From assembly GCA_930633495.1 (NCBI GenBank), contig CAKNFJ010000003.1, forward strand, positions 1 through 43,141: a stretch of DNA of 43,141 nucleotides, read 5' to 3'. The position numbers and the translations under genes were made by a program. This DNA comes from Hyphomicrobiales bacterium. GTDB lineage: Bacteria > Pseudomonadota > Alphaproteobacteria > Rhizobiales > Beijerinckiaceae. The notes below the pieces were generated by a model, which worked only from the letters and a program-made list of their open reading frames with translations, searched no databases and was not told where the DNA came from. Positions 8,441 to 16,151 of this stretch are shown here, one piece after another. Positions within the stretch are counted from its first letter, which is position 1. Each line of letters opens with the position of its first letter.

Positions 8441-9064
8441 TCAAATCAGCAATCTGCCTTTTAGCCAGGTCAACAGTTCGGACACTTCCTCGCTGGCTTT
8501 ACCGCCCGGCTCATACTCTGGCGCGGTTTTGCCGGCCGTGAGCGCATGTCCGAAAGCGGCTCGCTGCTGGAAGGCAACGGGCGCAACCTCCAAGCCGTGA
8601 ACCTGAACGGCCTCCCGCGCATCGGCTAGGAGCTGCGTAGCGCGCGGCGGCACGGCGTTCAAAACCACAAAGGCCGGCTTTTGGGCGAGCTTCACCAGCT
8701 CGGCGGTGCTGCCGATCGCGCGAAGATCGAGGATTCCGGCGCGGCATGGGATCAACACCAGGTCGGCCGATCGCGTTGCGGCCATTGCGGCCGCTTCGGA
8801 GTGCGGCGCTGTGTCGATCAGGACCAGCTCGGCCCCGCCATCGGTCGCAGCCTGCAAGCCTTGCGGCAGGCGAGTATGCGGAAGGGCGACGACAACCGGA
8901 GCCTCGCCCTGGCGGCTGTCGCCCCAACCGGCGGCGCTTGCCTGGGGGTCGAGGTCGATAATCACGGCCGGAAGCCCTGCCGTCTCGGCCGCCGTGGCGA
9001 TGTGCAAGGCAAGGGTGGTTTTCCCGGCCCCGCCTTTTTGGCTGACAATGGCGATTGTTTTCAT
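8441..9064 (-). CDS. parA: ParA-family partition ATPase
   Basis: This protein uses ATP to position plasmid copies before cell division. The deviant Walker A box KGGAGKTT (10-17) with its signature lysine lies near the N-terminus, followed by IDLDPQAS (36-43) and LVLIDTAPH (80-88). The protein has 207 residues and lacks an N-terminal DNA-binding domain, so it resembles the small ParA (ParF-like, type Ib) proteins that work with RHH partners. Its gene is followed by an RHH gene and preceded by repeated TTGCCAGCAAT motifs. The ATG at 9064 is directly supported by conservation of the Walker box. Confidence 0.92.
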   Translation of the reverse strand: MKTIAIVSQKGGAGKTTLALHIATAAETAGLPAVIIDLDPQASAAGWGDSRQGEAPVVVALPHTRLPQGLQAATDGGAELVLIDTAPHSEAAAMAATRSADLVLIPCRAGILDLRAIGSTAELVKLAQKPAFVVLNAVPPRATQLLADAREAVQVHGLEVAPVAFQQRAAFGHALTAGKTAPEYEPGGKASEEVSELLTWLKGRLLI

Positions 9065-9139
9065 ATTGCTGGCATAGCAGCAAAGCGCATTGACGGCAAG
9101 AAATTTTGCATAACTGCCTTATTGCCAGCAATACAGCAA
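9065..9139. promoter_or_regulatory. Repeat-rich upstream region of parA
   Basis: ATTGCTGGCA (9065-9074) and TTGCCAGCAATACAGCAA (9122-9139) are inverted relative to each other; a degenerate TTGACGGCAA lies between them. These are the same motifs as upstream of the RHH gene. They may serve as operator, centromere or iterons. Confidence 0.55.
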
Positions 9140-9239
9140 ATATTAAGCACCGTCGTCGCCTCTCACTCCCTCTCGAAAGCCCATGCGACGGTTGCCGCAG
9201 GCGTGAGCGTTGCGGTTTTTGCTGTGAGGTTTCCGCTTC

Positions 9240-9264
9240 CCGGTCCGCCCTATAAGCGGACCGG
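9240..9264. repeat. Hairpin between parA and repA
   Basis: CCGGTCCGC (9240-9248) and GCGGACCGG (9256-9264) form a perfect 9-bp stem with a CCTATAA loop. No U-rich tract follows on either strand, so it may be a structural or origin element rather than a terminator. The rest of 9140-9308 shows no gene. Confidence 0.5.
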
Positions 9265-9308
9265 AACCGCCGCAGGGCTGCGGAAGCAGCCCGAACAGCG
9301 GCGTCCGC

Positions 9309-10190
9309 TTATGTTTGTCCTCTTAGATAAAGATCAGATGGGGATTCAGTCTGCTTATCGGACTCACGTTTGTTCATCAGGTTCCGCGCCATCGTGGCAA
9401 GAGACTGCCCGAGCCGGCTATCGCCCACATCGAGCAAGGTCCGCTCATCGAGGGGCAGGGCCTTCCTGTAGGCGTCGATTGCCTCGCTCCAAGCCTGCTG
9501 GTCCTGTCCATGATCGGCAGGCAGGGGAGGGGCCTTGCCGAACCGTCCAAGGAACTGCCGGGCCTTTTCCGGCAGGGACAGGCGATAGGCATTGCTGGCC
9601 TGCTGCACCTGGGGGCCGCGCCCTTCGTTCCCGGTCGGCTCGTAGCGCCGCAGCCAGTCGATGAAACCATGCGCCCGCAGGTTCTTCAGCGCCCGCACGA
9701 TCGTATCCCGCGACCGGCCCAGGCGGTCCATGATGGTTGTGATTGACGGCTCTAGCCGGCCGGTGCGGAAGTCGATGAGATTGACGAACAGCCGCAGCAC
9801 GTCCAGCGCCACCGATCCTAGCGGGCCGCTGCGCTCGCCCTTCTCGTGCAAGCCGGCCTCGTTGTAGATTTCGGCCGCCTTCAGGATCGCCTGCACGTCC
9901 TTGCGCGTCGTCGGCCGCCATATGCGGCCCTCCGATCGCCCCCGGATATGGCTATGCCGGCGAACCGGCGTCGGGCATCGCTCGGCCGGGGGAGGAAAGA
10001 CCAGCCCTAGCGCGGTCTGCCCCGACCCGCGCAAGGCGTCCCGGCGCTCATAGGCGAGCGTGGAGAGCTGGCCGGCCTCGGTGTCACTGAGCTGGCCGGC
10101 TCCGTGCCTGGTCCAGATTTCCCGCATGATTTCATCAAGCGCGTTCCCGCGCGCGCAGCCGATCGCGGCCGCGATGTGCGTCCTCAACAT
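9309..10190 (-). CDS. Putative plasmid replication initiator (RepA-like, winged-helix)
   Basis: This 293-residue basic protein has a helix-turn-helix at about residues 145-175, seen in SITTIMDRLGRSRDTIVRAL followed by KNLRAHGFIDWLRR. That pattern is typical of winged-helix replication initiators and of RepA proteins of alphaproteobacterial plasmids next to parA. I place the start at ATG 10190, since MLRTHIAAAIG looks like a conserved N-terminus and GAGAGG lies before it; the open frame extends to 10268. The gene is on the same strand as parA, RHH and the TA genes, as expected for a maintenance module. A transcription regulator cannot be excluded. Confidence 0.65.
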   Translation of the reverse strand: MLRTHIAAAIGCARGNALDEIMREIWTRHGAGQLSDTEAGQLSTLAYERRDALRGSGQTALGLVFPPPAERCPTPVRRHSHIRGRSEGRIWRPTTRKDVQAILKAAEIYNEAGLHEKGERSGPLGSVALDVLRLFVNLIDFRTGRLEPSITTIMDRLGRSRDTIVRALKNLRAHGFIDWLRRYEPTGNEGRGPQVQQASNAYRLSLPEKARQFLGRFGKAPPLPADHGQDQQAWSEAIDAYRKALPLDERTLLDVGDSRLGQSLATMARNLMNKRESDKQTESPSDLYLRGQT

Positions 10191-10348
10191 ATGCCTCTCG
10201 TCCTTCCGTTCGGAGGACATGACGACTGTGGACGGCAGGCACGGCTTTCCCGTTCCCGCAAGAATCAATCTTGCGGAGCGGAGTGCTCTAGCGTAGATAA
10301 GGGGAGAGCTTCTTGGCCCCGTCTCTACGGTGTGTCTGACGGCCTACA

Positions 10349-10382
10349 AAAACGCTCGACCGCGCCAACGGTCGGGCGTTTT
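10349..10382. terminator. Bidirectional Rho-independent-type terminator
   Basis: A 14-bp stem with one G-U type pair, AAAACGCTCGACCG (10349-10362) and CGGTCGGGCGTTTT (10369-10382), with a 6-nt loop. The A-run on one side and T-run on the other allow it to work on both strands. It lies just after the minus-strand RHH gene ending at 10387 and should end that transcript before repA. Confidence 0.75.
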
Positions 10383-10386
10383 GCCG

Positions 10387-10602
10387 TTATGTCCCTTGCT
10401 TCGCTTCGATATAGAACCTCAACGCTTCCTCGATGACCGGCGCGCGCCCTCGCAAGCCCGCGTCGTCCTTCAGGCGGTCAATCGCCGCGACCAGATCGCC
10501 GGGCAGATCGGCCTGCACAAGAATCCGGCCCTCCGCGCGCCAACGCGCCCGAAGGTTTCGGACACTTTCCAGCTTAACTTGTTCTCGGGTGCGACTCGCC
10601 AT
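10387..10602 (-). CDS. Ribbon-helix-helix (CopG/ParD-like) DNA-binding protein
   Basis: This 71-residue protein begins MASRTREQVKLESVRNLRA and ends with an RHH-like domain: ILVQADLPGDLVAAIDRLKDD and then APVIEEALRFYIEA. It may be a copy-number or partition repressor; it sits upstream of repA but is separated from it by a terminator. An in-frame extension to 10695 reads into the inverted-repeat arm and is not favoured. No clear ribosome site precedes ATG 10602, so the start is moderately sure. Confidence 0.65.
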   Translation of the reverse strand: MASRTREQVKLESVRNLRARWRAEGRILVQADLPGDLVAAIDRLKDDAGLRGRAPVIEEALRFYIEAKQGT

Positions 10603-10731
10603 GTCTACATGAAGAGCCGAAACGGCGCGATTCTGCAACCCTTTGCGTAAGGAGCCGGCAAAAGCACTATTTCTAGGGTAGGGCGGGGCGGACATGCTTA
10701 CCTGTCAGCATGTAATCATCAGCCCCCGGCC

Positions 10732-11009
10732 GTCCCTACGGCCCTAGATGATGAGAGCGGGCCGGCCGGGGGCTGGCGCCTGCGCCTGGTGCAGCCCTTT
10801 GTTCGACGCGCCGCAGGCGTGGAGAACCCCGAGCGGGGGCGAGGGGCGGGACGCCCTTCGTCCCGACAGGTTCAGGATTCCATAGGGGCGCAGGCTGCGT
10901 CAAAAGCGGCCGCAAGGCCGGGATCGGAGCCACGCGCAGGGGCCGCAGGCCGCGAGCATGGCGAGAACCCACCTTTTGACACCGCCGAGCACTATGGTTT
11001 CGGTTATCG
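10732..11009 (-). repeat. Right arm of the ~280-bp inverted repeat
   Basis: This is the reverse complement of 6843-7120. It begins at the same CGATAA that ends traG, here ending an unrelated acetyltransferase fragment. Together with 10603-10731, which shows a diverged copy of the inner palindrome (10693-10712), it fills the gap between the RHH gene and the GNAT remnant. No other gene is seen. Confidence 0.9.
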
Positions 11010-11221
11010 CTTTATCATCCACATGATCGCCGTCTTGTAGCCTGCGCGCTCAAGGACCGTAATTTTCGAGGTCCATGCGGCAGGACACACCACCACGGCG
11101 GCGCTCATGCCACGGTCCACGAATGCCGCCTCTGCGGCACGCAGCAACGAGGATGCGGCCTCCACGCCATCGTGCAGCTCTGCGGGATTGGAATATTCCC
11201 TGTGATAGTAGTCATCTATTA
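11004..11221 (-). pseudogene. C-terminal fragment of a GNAT-like N-acetyltransferase
   Basis: Reading the minus strand from 11221 to the TAA at 11006-11004 gives about 71 codons without a start. It includes AELHDGVEAASSLLRAAEAAF, then AAVVVCPAAWTSKITVLERAGY and ends MWMIKR (quoted in part). The W-x-S-K..LERAGY pattern resembles the last helix-strand of GNAT acetyltransferases, but the assignment is by eye. The IS5-family copy beginning at 11222 removed the N-terminal part. Confidence 0.55.
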
Positions 11222-12080
11222 GAGGGCGTTTGGAAATTAACCTTGAGCGAGCCGGTTGAGCATGAGGCGGGCTGCTGCGATGTCGATCATCGTCTCTGAC
11301 GTCTGTACACGGTACTCATAGTCCTTGCTAAGCCGACGATTGCGACCGAGCCAGGCGAAGCTGCGCTCGACGATCCAAGTCAAGCCCGTGATCTTGAAGG
11401 CGCGCTGACGACGCTTGACGATCTGCAGCCGCCAACCTTGCTGTTCTGCCAGCGCGCGGGAGAGTTTCTTGCTCTCATGACCCGCGTCGGCGATGATGGT
11501 GGTGATCGCCGGAAAGAGCGCGCGCAATCCGTTTGTCAGCAAGGCACCGGCGCGCCGATCCGAAACATCGGCAGCTTCGACGCGGTTGGCGATCGGCAGG
11601 CCGAGCGTGTCGACCAGAATGTGACGCTTTCTGCCCTTCACCCGCTTGAAGGCGTCAAAACCGCGGGTTCCGCCGACCTCGGTGGTCTTGACCGACTGTC
11701 CATCCATGATCACGACGGTCGGACATTCCGCGCGACCGGCCCGAAGTCGGGTAAGCCGGTAGAGTTCACGTTGCAGACAAACCCAGATGCCGGTTCGCTG
11801 CCATGACCGAAAGTACCAGTAGACCGTGTTCCAGGCAGGGAAATCTCTCGGCAGTTGGCGCCATTGGCAGCCGGTACGCAGCAGATAGAAGATCGCGTCC
11901 AGGACGGCACGAAGACTGATCCGTCGTCGTCGGCCGCGCCGGCTCGCTTTCGGCAGTAGCGGCTCAACAATCGACCATTGTTCATCCGTCACGTTCGATA
12001 CGTACTGGCTACCGCCCATCCCTTGCCTCCGTTCAACGGACGGCAAGGAACACCGCAATCCTTAATTTCCAAACGCCCTC
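11222..12080 (-). mobile_element. IS5-family insertion sequence, copy A (859 bp)
   Basis: The element is bounded by terminal inverted repeats GAGGGCGTTTGGAAATTAA. It is identical over its full length, as far as I can compare, to copies at 36521-37379 and 38483-39341. Flanking trinucleotides are TTA on the left and TGA on the right; both fit the TNA target of this IS5 subgroup but do not match each other. It separates the GNAT fragment from a recombinase fragment. Confidence 0.93.
11237..12019 (-). CDS. IS5-family transposase (copy A)
   Basis: This DDE transposase has 260 residues from ATG 12019, which follows GGAGGCAAGG; the open frame begins 13 codons earlier. The N-terminal domain DEQWSIVEPLLPK and catalytic residues in VVIMDGQSVK (D), IIADAGHES (D) and WIVERSFAWLGRNRRL (E) are all present, so it should be active. 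The gene fills most of the element and reads toward the left end. Confidence 0.93.
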   Translation of the reverse strand: MGGSQYVSNVTDEQWSIVEPLLPKASRRGRRRRISLRAVLDAIFYLLRTGCQWRQLPRDFPAWNTVYWYFRSWQRTGIWVCLQRELYRLTRLRAGRAECPTVVIMDGQSVKTTEVGGTRGFDAFKRVKGRKRHILVDTLGLPIANRVEAADVSDRRAGALLTNGLRALFPAITTIIADAGHESKKLSRALAEQQGWRLQIVKRRQRAFKITGLTWIVERSFAWLGRNRRLSKDYEYRVQTSETMIDIAAARLMLNRLAQG

Positions 12081-12471
12081 TGAGAGGCATCTTTGGCGAA
12101 ATGAGACCACATGCGTCGATGAGCGATTCCAACTCGGATTCGCTGAGAATACGCGGCGGCGGAACGGCCCTGGACCTCGGGAAGGCTCTGCGCTCCAAGG
12201 CCTCGGTTCGGGTGTCATAGACTGCGAGATACTCGTAGAATCGGCGAAGCACTCCGTGACGAGTGGCGCGGCTGTTGGCGGCTCCTCCAAACGACAGCGC
12301 GAAGTCCAGCGCCATCGTTCGAGTGGCGGGCCCATCGAGCTGAGCGCGCTCAACGTAGCGGACGAAAGCCCGCAACGTCCCGGCTTGCTTGCTGAAGGCG
12401 TAGCCGAGGGAGTGGCGCAGTTCGATGTAACGCTCGGCCTTCTCGCCGAGGAATCGGGCAAAGGCGGTCAT
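12081..12471 (-). pseudogene. Second tyrosine recombinase of a RIT-like trio, N-terminal fragment
   Basis: The ATG at 12471 overlaps the stop of the upstream recombinase gene (ATGA), the tight coupling typical of recombinase-in-trio (RIT) elements. About 130 codons survive, covering the SAM-like N-terminal domain (LGEKAERYIELRHSLGYAFS and a following helical part). IS5 copy A then cuts the gene at 12080. The catalytic domain and any third recombinase gene are absent from the window. Confidence 0.75.
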
Positions 12472-13706
12472 GCGACGCCTCCCGGAAAGGGGAGTGCGAC
12501 CTCGGCGAGCTGCGAGACCGCAACCTTCACGTACAACGCTGTCGTGTTGATGCTGCGGTGGCCGAGAAGATCGGCGACCTCGTTAATCGGCCTTCGCTGC
12601 CCCACGAGCTGGGTGGCCAAGCTGTGGCGCAGGAGATGCGCACCTGCGACCCGCCCGAGTTTGATTCCGCCATGTTGCAACCGCTTCCGTACGATCCTCG
12701 AAACAGGCGACGCGCACTTGAAAGGTCCCACCGGCGGCGTGAAGGACAGGAACAGATACGGACTGTCCACCTTCGGTCGAGCGCGTAGGATGTAGTCGGC
12801 GAGTGCCGCGCCGGTCTCCTCGAGGAGCGGCACCACCCGATCACGCTTGCCCTTGGTACGCCGGACAAAGATCTCGCCGGTTCGCCAGTCGATATCCTGA
12901 AGTTGAAGGGCGCGCAGCTCGCCGTTGGGAATGCCCGTTGTGGCGAGTAGCAGCAAGACAGCTCGATCGCGGATGTCGACGGGTGTCGTTGCGCCGATTG
13001 CGTCGATGGCGTGCCGAACGGCATCCCATGCAAGGCGCGGCGGCAAATGCGCCAAACGCCAGTGGGGCGTTCCTGGGACGACGCGGGCAAGTTCCTGGTC
13101 GTGGTGGCCAGCCCAATGCAAAAACCGAAGAAATGTTCGGATGCGAGAAGTCGCTGCCGTACGGGTGCCGGAGGTCGCCGATAGCGACAGCTGATGCTCG
13201 ACAGCAGCAAGGACGTGCTCAGCCGTCAGCGCAGCGAGGTCTTGGCCGGAATGATGATGGCGGAACCAATCCAGAAAGCGGCGGCCACCCAGGAGAACGC
13301 CTTCGCGGGACTTCGGCTCAAGCCCTCGCACCCTGCGCAAATAGTCCGAAAAGGAGGCCAGAAGCGGAGCATCCGGATCATCTTCTACACTGGGAACGGA
13401 AGCAATGAATCGCTCCGGAGCAACTCGCCGTGCGTGTCCCAGCGCCGACACTGCGCCAATGCGTGGAGAATCCGTAATAAACCTGCATAAATAGCTATCA
13501 ACGACATCTTGATGGATCGGCATCGGACCACAGCGCGGCGCGGCAAATTGGCTAAAACGCGCAATCCGGCTCAGATAAATCTTGGCGGATGCTTGCTTGT
13601 AACCAAGCGTGAAAAAATGCTCCGCTAGACGATCCATCTCGTCACCGAGCGCACCGCTACGCAGGCGCTTGAGCACCCTACCATACGAAAAATAGAACTC
13701 GAGCAT
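12468..13706 (-). CDS. Tyrosine recombinase (first of a RIT-like trio) with altered catalytic arginine
   Basis: The gene starts at ATG 13706, seven bases after GGAGGG, and encodes 412 residues; the open frame extends further upstream to 13871 without support. The catalytic domain shows HLLRH (357-361), LGHRSINTTALY (381-392, with Tyr392) and lysines at 285-287. The first catalytic arginine, normally in a TG-hydrophobic-R-x-x-EL motif, is proline here (TGIPNGEL, Pro260, codon CCC at 12929-12927). A single G-to-C change from CGC would explain it. The protein would then be inactive or act only with its partners. Confidence 0.82.
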   Translation of the reverse strand: MLEFYFSYGRVLKRLRSGALGDEMDRLAEHFFTLGYKQASAKIYLSRIARFSQFAAPRCGPMPIHQDVVDSYLCRFITDSPRIGAVSALGHARRVAPERFIASVPSVEDDPDAPLLASFSDYLRRVRGLEPKSREGVLLGGRRFLDWFRHHHSGQDLAALTAEHVLAAVEHQLSLSATSGTRTAATSRIRTFLRFLHWAGHHDQELARVVPGTPHWRLAHLPPRLAWDAVRHAIDAIGATTPVDIRDRAVLLLLATTGIPNGELRALQLQDIDWRTGEIFVRRTKGKRDRVVPLLEETGAALADYILRARPKVDSPYLFLSFTPPVGPFKCASPVSRIVRKRLQHGGIKLGRVAGAHLLRHSLATQLVGQRRPINEVADLLGHRSINTTALYVKVAVSQLAEVALPFPGGVA

Positions 13707-13767
13707 GTTGCACCCTCCGGGATACCGGCGCAGGGAAATCCCGCGCCCACCCGAAAGGTACGAAACG

Positions 13768-13832
13768 TTATGTGGCGGAGGATGCCAGATTTGGCGGTCC
13801 CCGGCTGGTGCCCGGACGGCTCCGCCACATAA
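13768..13832. repeat. Terminal inverted repeat region of the RIT-like element
   Basis: TTATGTGGCGGAG (13768-13780) and CTCCGCCACATAA (13820-13832) are a perfect 13-bp inverted pair upstream of the recombinase start. They may be recombinase binding sites at the element end or a regulatory hairpin. Confidence 0.55.
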
Positions 13833-13850
13833 TCTTCCCCGATGCATAAG

Positions 13851-13880
13851 AACGGTTAGGTGGCGCGCCACCTAACCGTT
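13851..13880. repeat. Perfect 30-bp palindrome at the RIT/IS66 junction
   Basis: The sequence from 13851 to 13865 is exactly complementary to 13880-13866, with no loop (centre GGCGCGCC). It lies exactly where the IS66 tnpB reading frame is lost. It may be the element end or a strand-exchange site. Confidence 0.7.
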
Positions 13881-13881
13881 C

Positions 13882-14121
13882 AGCGGTGCGGTCTACGTCT
13901 TCCGTGCCAAACGGACGGACCGGATAAAGCTGATCTTTTGGGACGGCACCGGCGTCTGCCTTTACGCCAAGCGCCTGGAGGATGGCGAGTTCCGCTGGCC
14001 GAAAGTGCAGGACGGCGTGATGCGGTTGACGGCAGCGCAGCTATCGGCGCTGCTTGAAGGGCTCGACTGGCGGCGGGTCCATGAAGCGCGGCGGACACGC
14101 GTTCCCGTCCAGGCCGGCTGA
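13882..14121 (+). pseudogene. tnpB: IS66-family TnpB (Orf2), C-terminal part
   Basis: About 79 codons ending at TGA 14119-14121 show the family pattern AVYVFRAKRTDRIKLIFWDG, then GVCLYAKRLEDGEFRWP. The first ~35 residues, including the usual MRKGFDGLA-like segment, are missing because the RIT-like element ends at 13880. It sits directly before tnpC, the normal IS66 order. Confidence 0.85.
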
Positions 14122-14190
14122 TCCGCGACGAAGTGAATCAGACGGGATTCCGTTGTCGCCCGGCAGGGGCAAATATGGTCTGGTCCTGTC

Positions 14191-15233
14191 ATGGCGATGA
14201 CGGCGGACCAGCTTCCCGACGATCCGGATGCGCTGAAGGCGATGGTCCTGGCGCGGGATGTTGAGAACGCCCGTCTCTACCAGATCATCAAGGAATTGCA
14301 GCGCCACCGTTTTGGCCGTCGTGCCGAAACGCTGCCGGAAGACCAGCTTCTGCTGGGTCTGGAAGAAGCCGAGCAGATCGAGGCCGCCGGCGAGGAAGCG
14401 AAGGAACAGGTCGCCTCCGCGGAGCGCAATGCAAAGGCTGCGAAGCGCCGGGCGAACCGTGGCGCGCTGCCGCCCCATCTTCCGCGCATCGAAATGGTCG
14501 TCGACATCGATAACCACGCCTGCCCGTGTTGCCGCAACGGGCTTCACCGGATTGGCGAAGATGTGAGCGAGCGGCTCGATATCGTGCCGGCGCAGCTGCG
14601 CGTGATCGTGGTGCGCCGGCCCAAATACGCCTGCCGCGCCTGCGAGGACGTCGTTGTCCAAGCGCCGGCGCCGACGCGCCTCGTGGAGGGCGGGCTGCCA
14701 ACCGAAGCGACGGTCGCCCAGGTTCTGGTCTCCAAATACGCCGATCATCTGCCGCTCTATCGCCAGGCGCAGATCTACGCCCGGCAGGGCATCCATCTTG
14801 ACCGCTCCACGCTCGCCGACTGGGTCGGCCGTGCCGCCTGGCATCTGCGTCCGGTGCATGAGCGGCTGCTTGAGAAGCTGAAGACCTCACCGAAGCTCTT
14901 CGCCGACGAGACCACGGCGCCGGTGCTCGATCCCGGCCGCGGCAAAACCAAGACCGGGCAGCTCTGGGCCTATGCTCGCGACGACCGGCCATGGGACGGA
15001 GCCGATCCACCGGGCGTCGCCTATGTCTATGCGTCGGACCGCAAGGCGGAGCGGCCGATCGCCCATCTCGCCGGCTTCAGCGGAATCCTGCAGGTCGATG
15101 GCTATGGCGGTTATCGCACGTTGGCTGAAAAGAGCGGCGCAACGCTTGCCTTCTGTTGGGCACATGTCCGCCGGCGCTTCTATGAGTTGGCCGCATCCGG
15201 CCCGGCGCCGATCGCGAGCGAGGCGCTCCGGCG
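14191..15233 (+). pseudogene. tnpC: IS66-family transposase TnpC, N-terminal piece
   Basis: This piece carries the N-terminal leucine-rich helix (LYQIIKELQRHRFGRRAE), the zinc finger HACPCCRNGLH ... YACRAC and the start of the DDE domain (LFADETTAPVLDPG, then LQVDGYGGYRTL). The frame is interrupted after SEALRR by an IS21-family element. The open frame runs eight codons further into that element. Joined to 17864-18353 it would make a 510-residue transposase, the usual family length. Confidence 0.92.
15226..15233 (+). repeat. Target-site duplication CTCCGGCG, left copy
   Basis: CTCCGGCG at 15226-15233 is repeated at 17856-17863, directly outside the IS21-family ends. Removing the element and one copy restores the tnpC frame exactly. 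Confidence 0.93.
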
Positions 15234-15335
15234 TGCGCATTCCGACGAAGCCGGCCAGTGATTCCGATCAATTACCGGCCACCCATTCCAATTTCATTCC
15301 GGCCGGGATTCCGATTTGAAGCCGGCCACCTTTGT
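15234..15335. repeat. Left-end array of transposase-binding repeats (IS21 A)
   Basis: Four units of the form ATTCCGA/ATTCCAA followed by CCGGCC are spaced about 25 bp apart. They mirror four units at 17755-17855 in the opposite orientation. Confidence 0.75.
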
Positions 15336-15382
15336 GGATCACCTGGGTCGTTGTTGAGGTTTGGTTCGAGTTTCGTTTCTGG

Positions 15383-16138
15383 TCAAGTCTGAGCTGGTTC
15401 CGGGTTTTCTGGCGCGCGCCGTTTTCGCATGCTGTCGCCGGTCAGTTCGATGCGGTAGGCGTTATGCACGAGGCGGTCGAGGATGGCGTCGGCGATGGTG
15501 GGATTTCCGATGATCTCATACCAATGGTCGACGGGCACCTGGCTGGTGACGATGGTCGAGCGCCGCTCATAGCGGTCCTCGATGATCTCGAGGAGATCGC
15601 GGCGCTGTTCGTCGTTGAGCTTTTCAGGCCCCCAATCGTCGAGGATGAGCAGGTCGGTGCGGGCCAGCGCCTTCAGCATCCTGGCATAGCGACCGTCTCC
15701 CCTTGCGAGAGCGAGCGAGGCGAAGAGCCGTGGCGCGCGGTGATAGACGACGGAGAAGTCCTCGCGACAGGCCTTGTGGCCGAGAGCGCAGGCGAGCCAA
15801 CTCTTGCCGACACCGGCCGGGCCTGTGATCAGGAGCCCGTGACGCTGGCGGATCCAATCGCAGCCTGCGAGCTTGAGGAAGAGGGAACGGTCGAGCCCGC
15901 GTTCGGCACGGAAGTCGGCGTCTTCGACCTGCGCATCATGGCGTAGCCTGGCGGCGCGGGCACGCGCCTCGAAGCGCTTCTGACGGCGCAGCGTCGCTTC
16001 GTTATCAAGCAGGATGGCGAGCCATTCGCCATGATCGAGGGCGCGCGCTTCCGGCTGCGCGTCGAGATCCTGGAAGCCTTTGGCCATGCCGTGCAGTCCG
16101 AGGTCGCGCAGCATGTCGAGGGTGGGATGGGTCAGCAT
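15383..16138 (-). CDS. istB: IstB, IS21 transposition helper ATPase
   Basis: This 251-residue AAA+ protein starts at ATG 16138 after GGAGATAAAG. Walker A is GPAGVGKSW and Walker B is LLILDDWG, with the IstB-typical segment ERRSTIVTSQVPVDHWYEII. It helps IstA select and bind the target DNA. It lies 13 nt downstream of istA and is cotranscribed with it. The protein appears complete. Confidence 0.93.
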   Translation of the reverse strand: MLTHPTLDMLRDLGLHGMAKGFQDLDAQPEARALDHGEWLAILLDNEATLRRQKRFEARARAARLRHDAQVEDADFRAERGLDRSLFLKLAGCDWIRQRHGLLITGPAGVGKSWLACALGHKACREDFSVVYHRAPRLFASLALARGDGRYARMLKALARTDLLILDDWGPEKLNDEQRRDLLEIIEDRYERRSTIVTSQVPVDHWYEIIGNPTIADAILDRLVHNAYRIELTGDSMRKRRAPENPEPAQT

Positions 16139-16151
16139 GATCTTTATCTCC

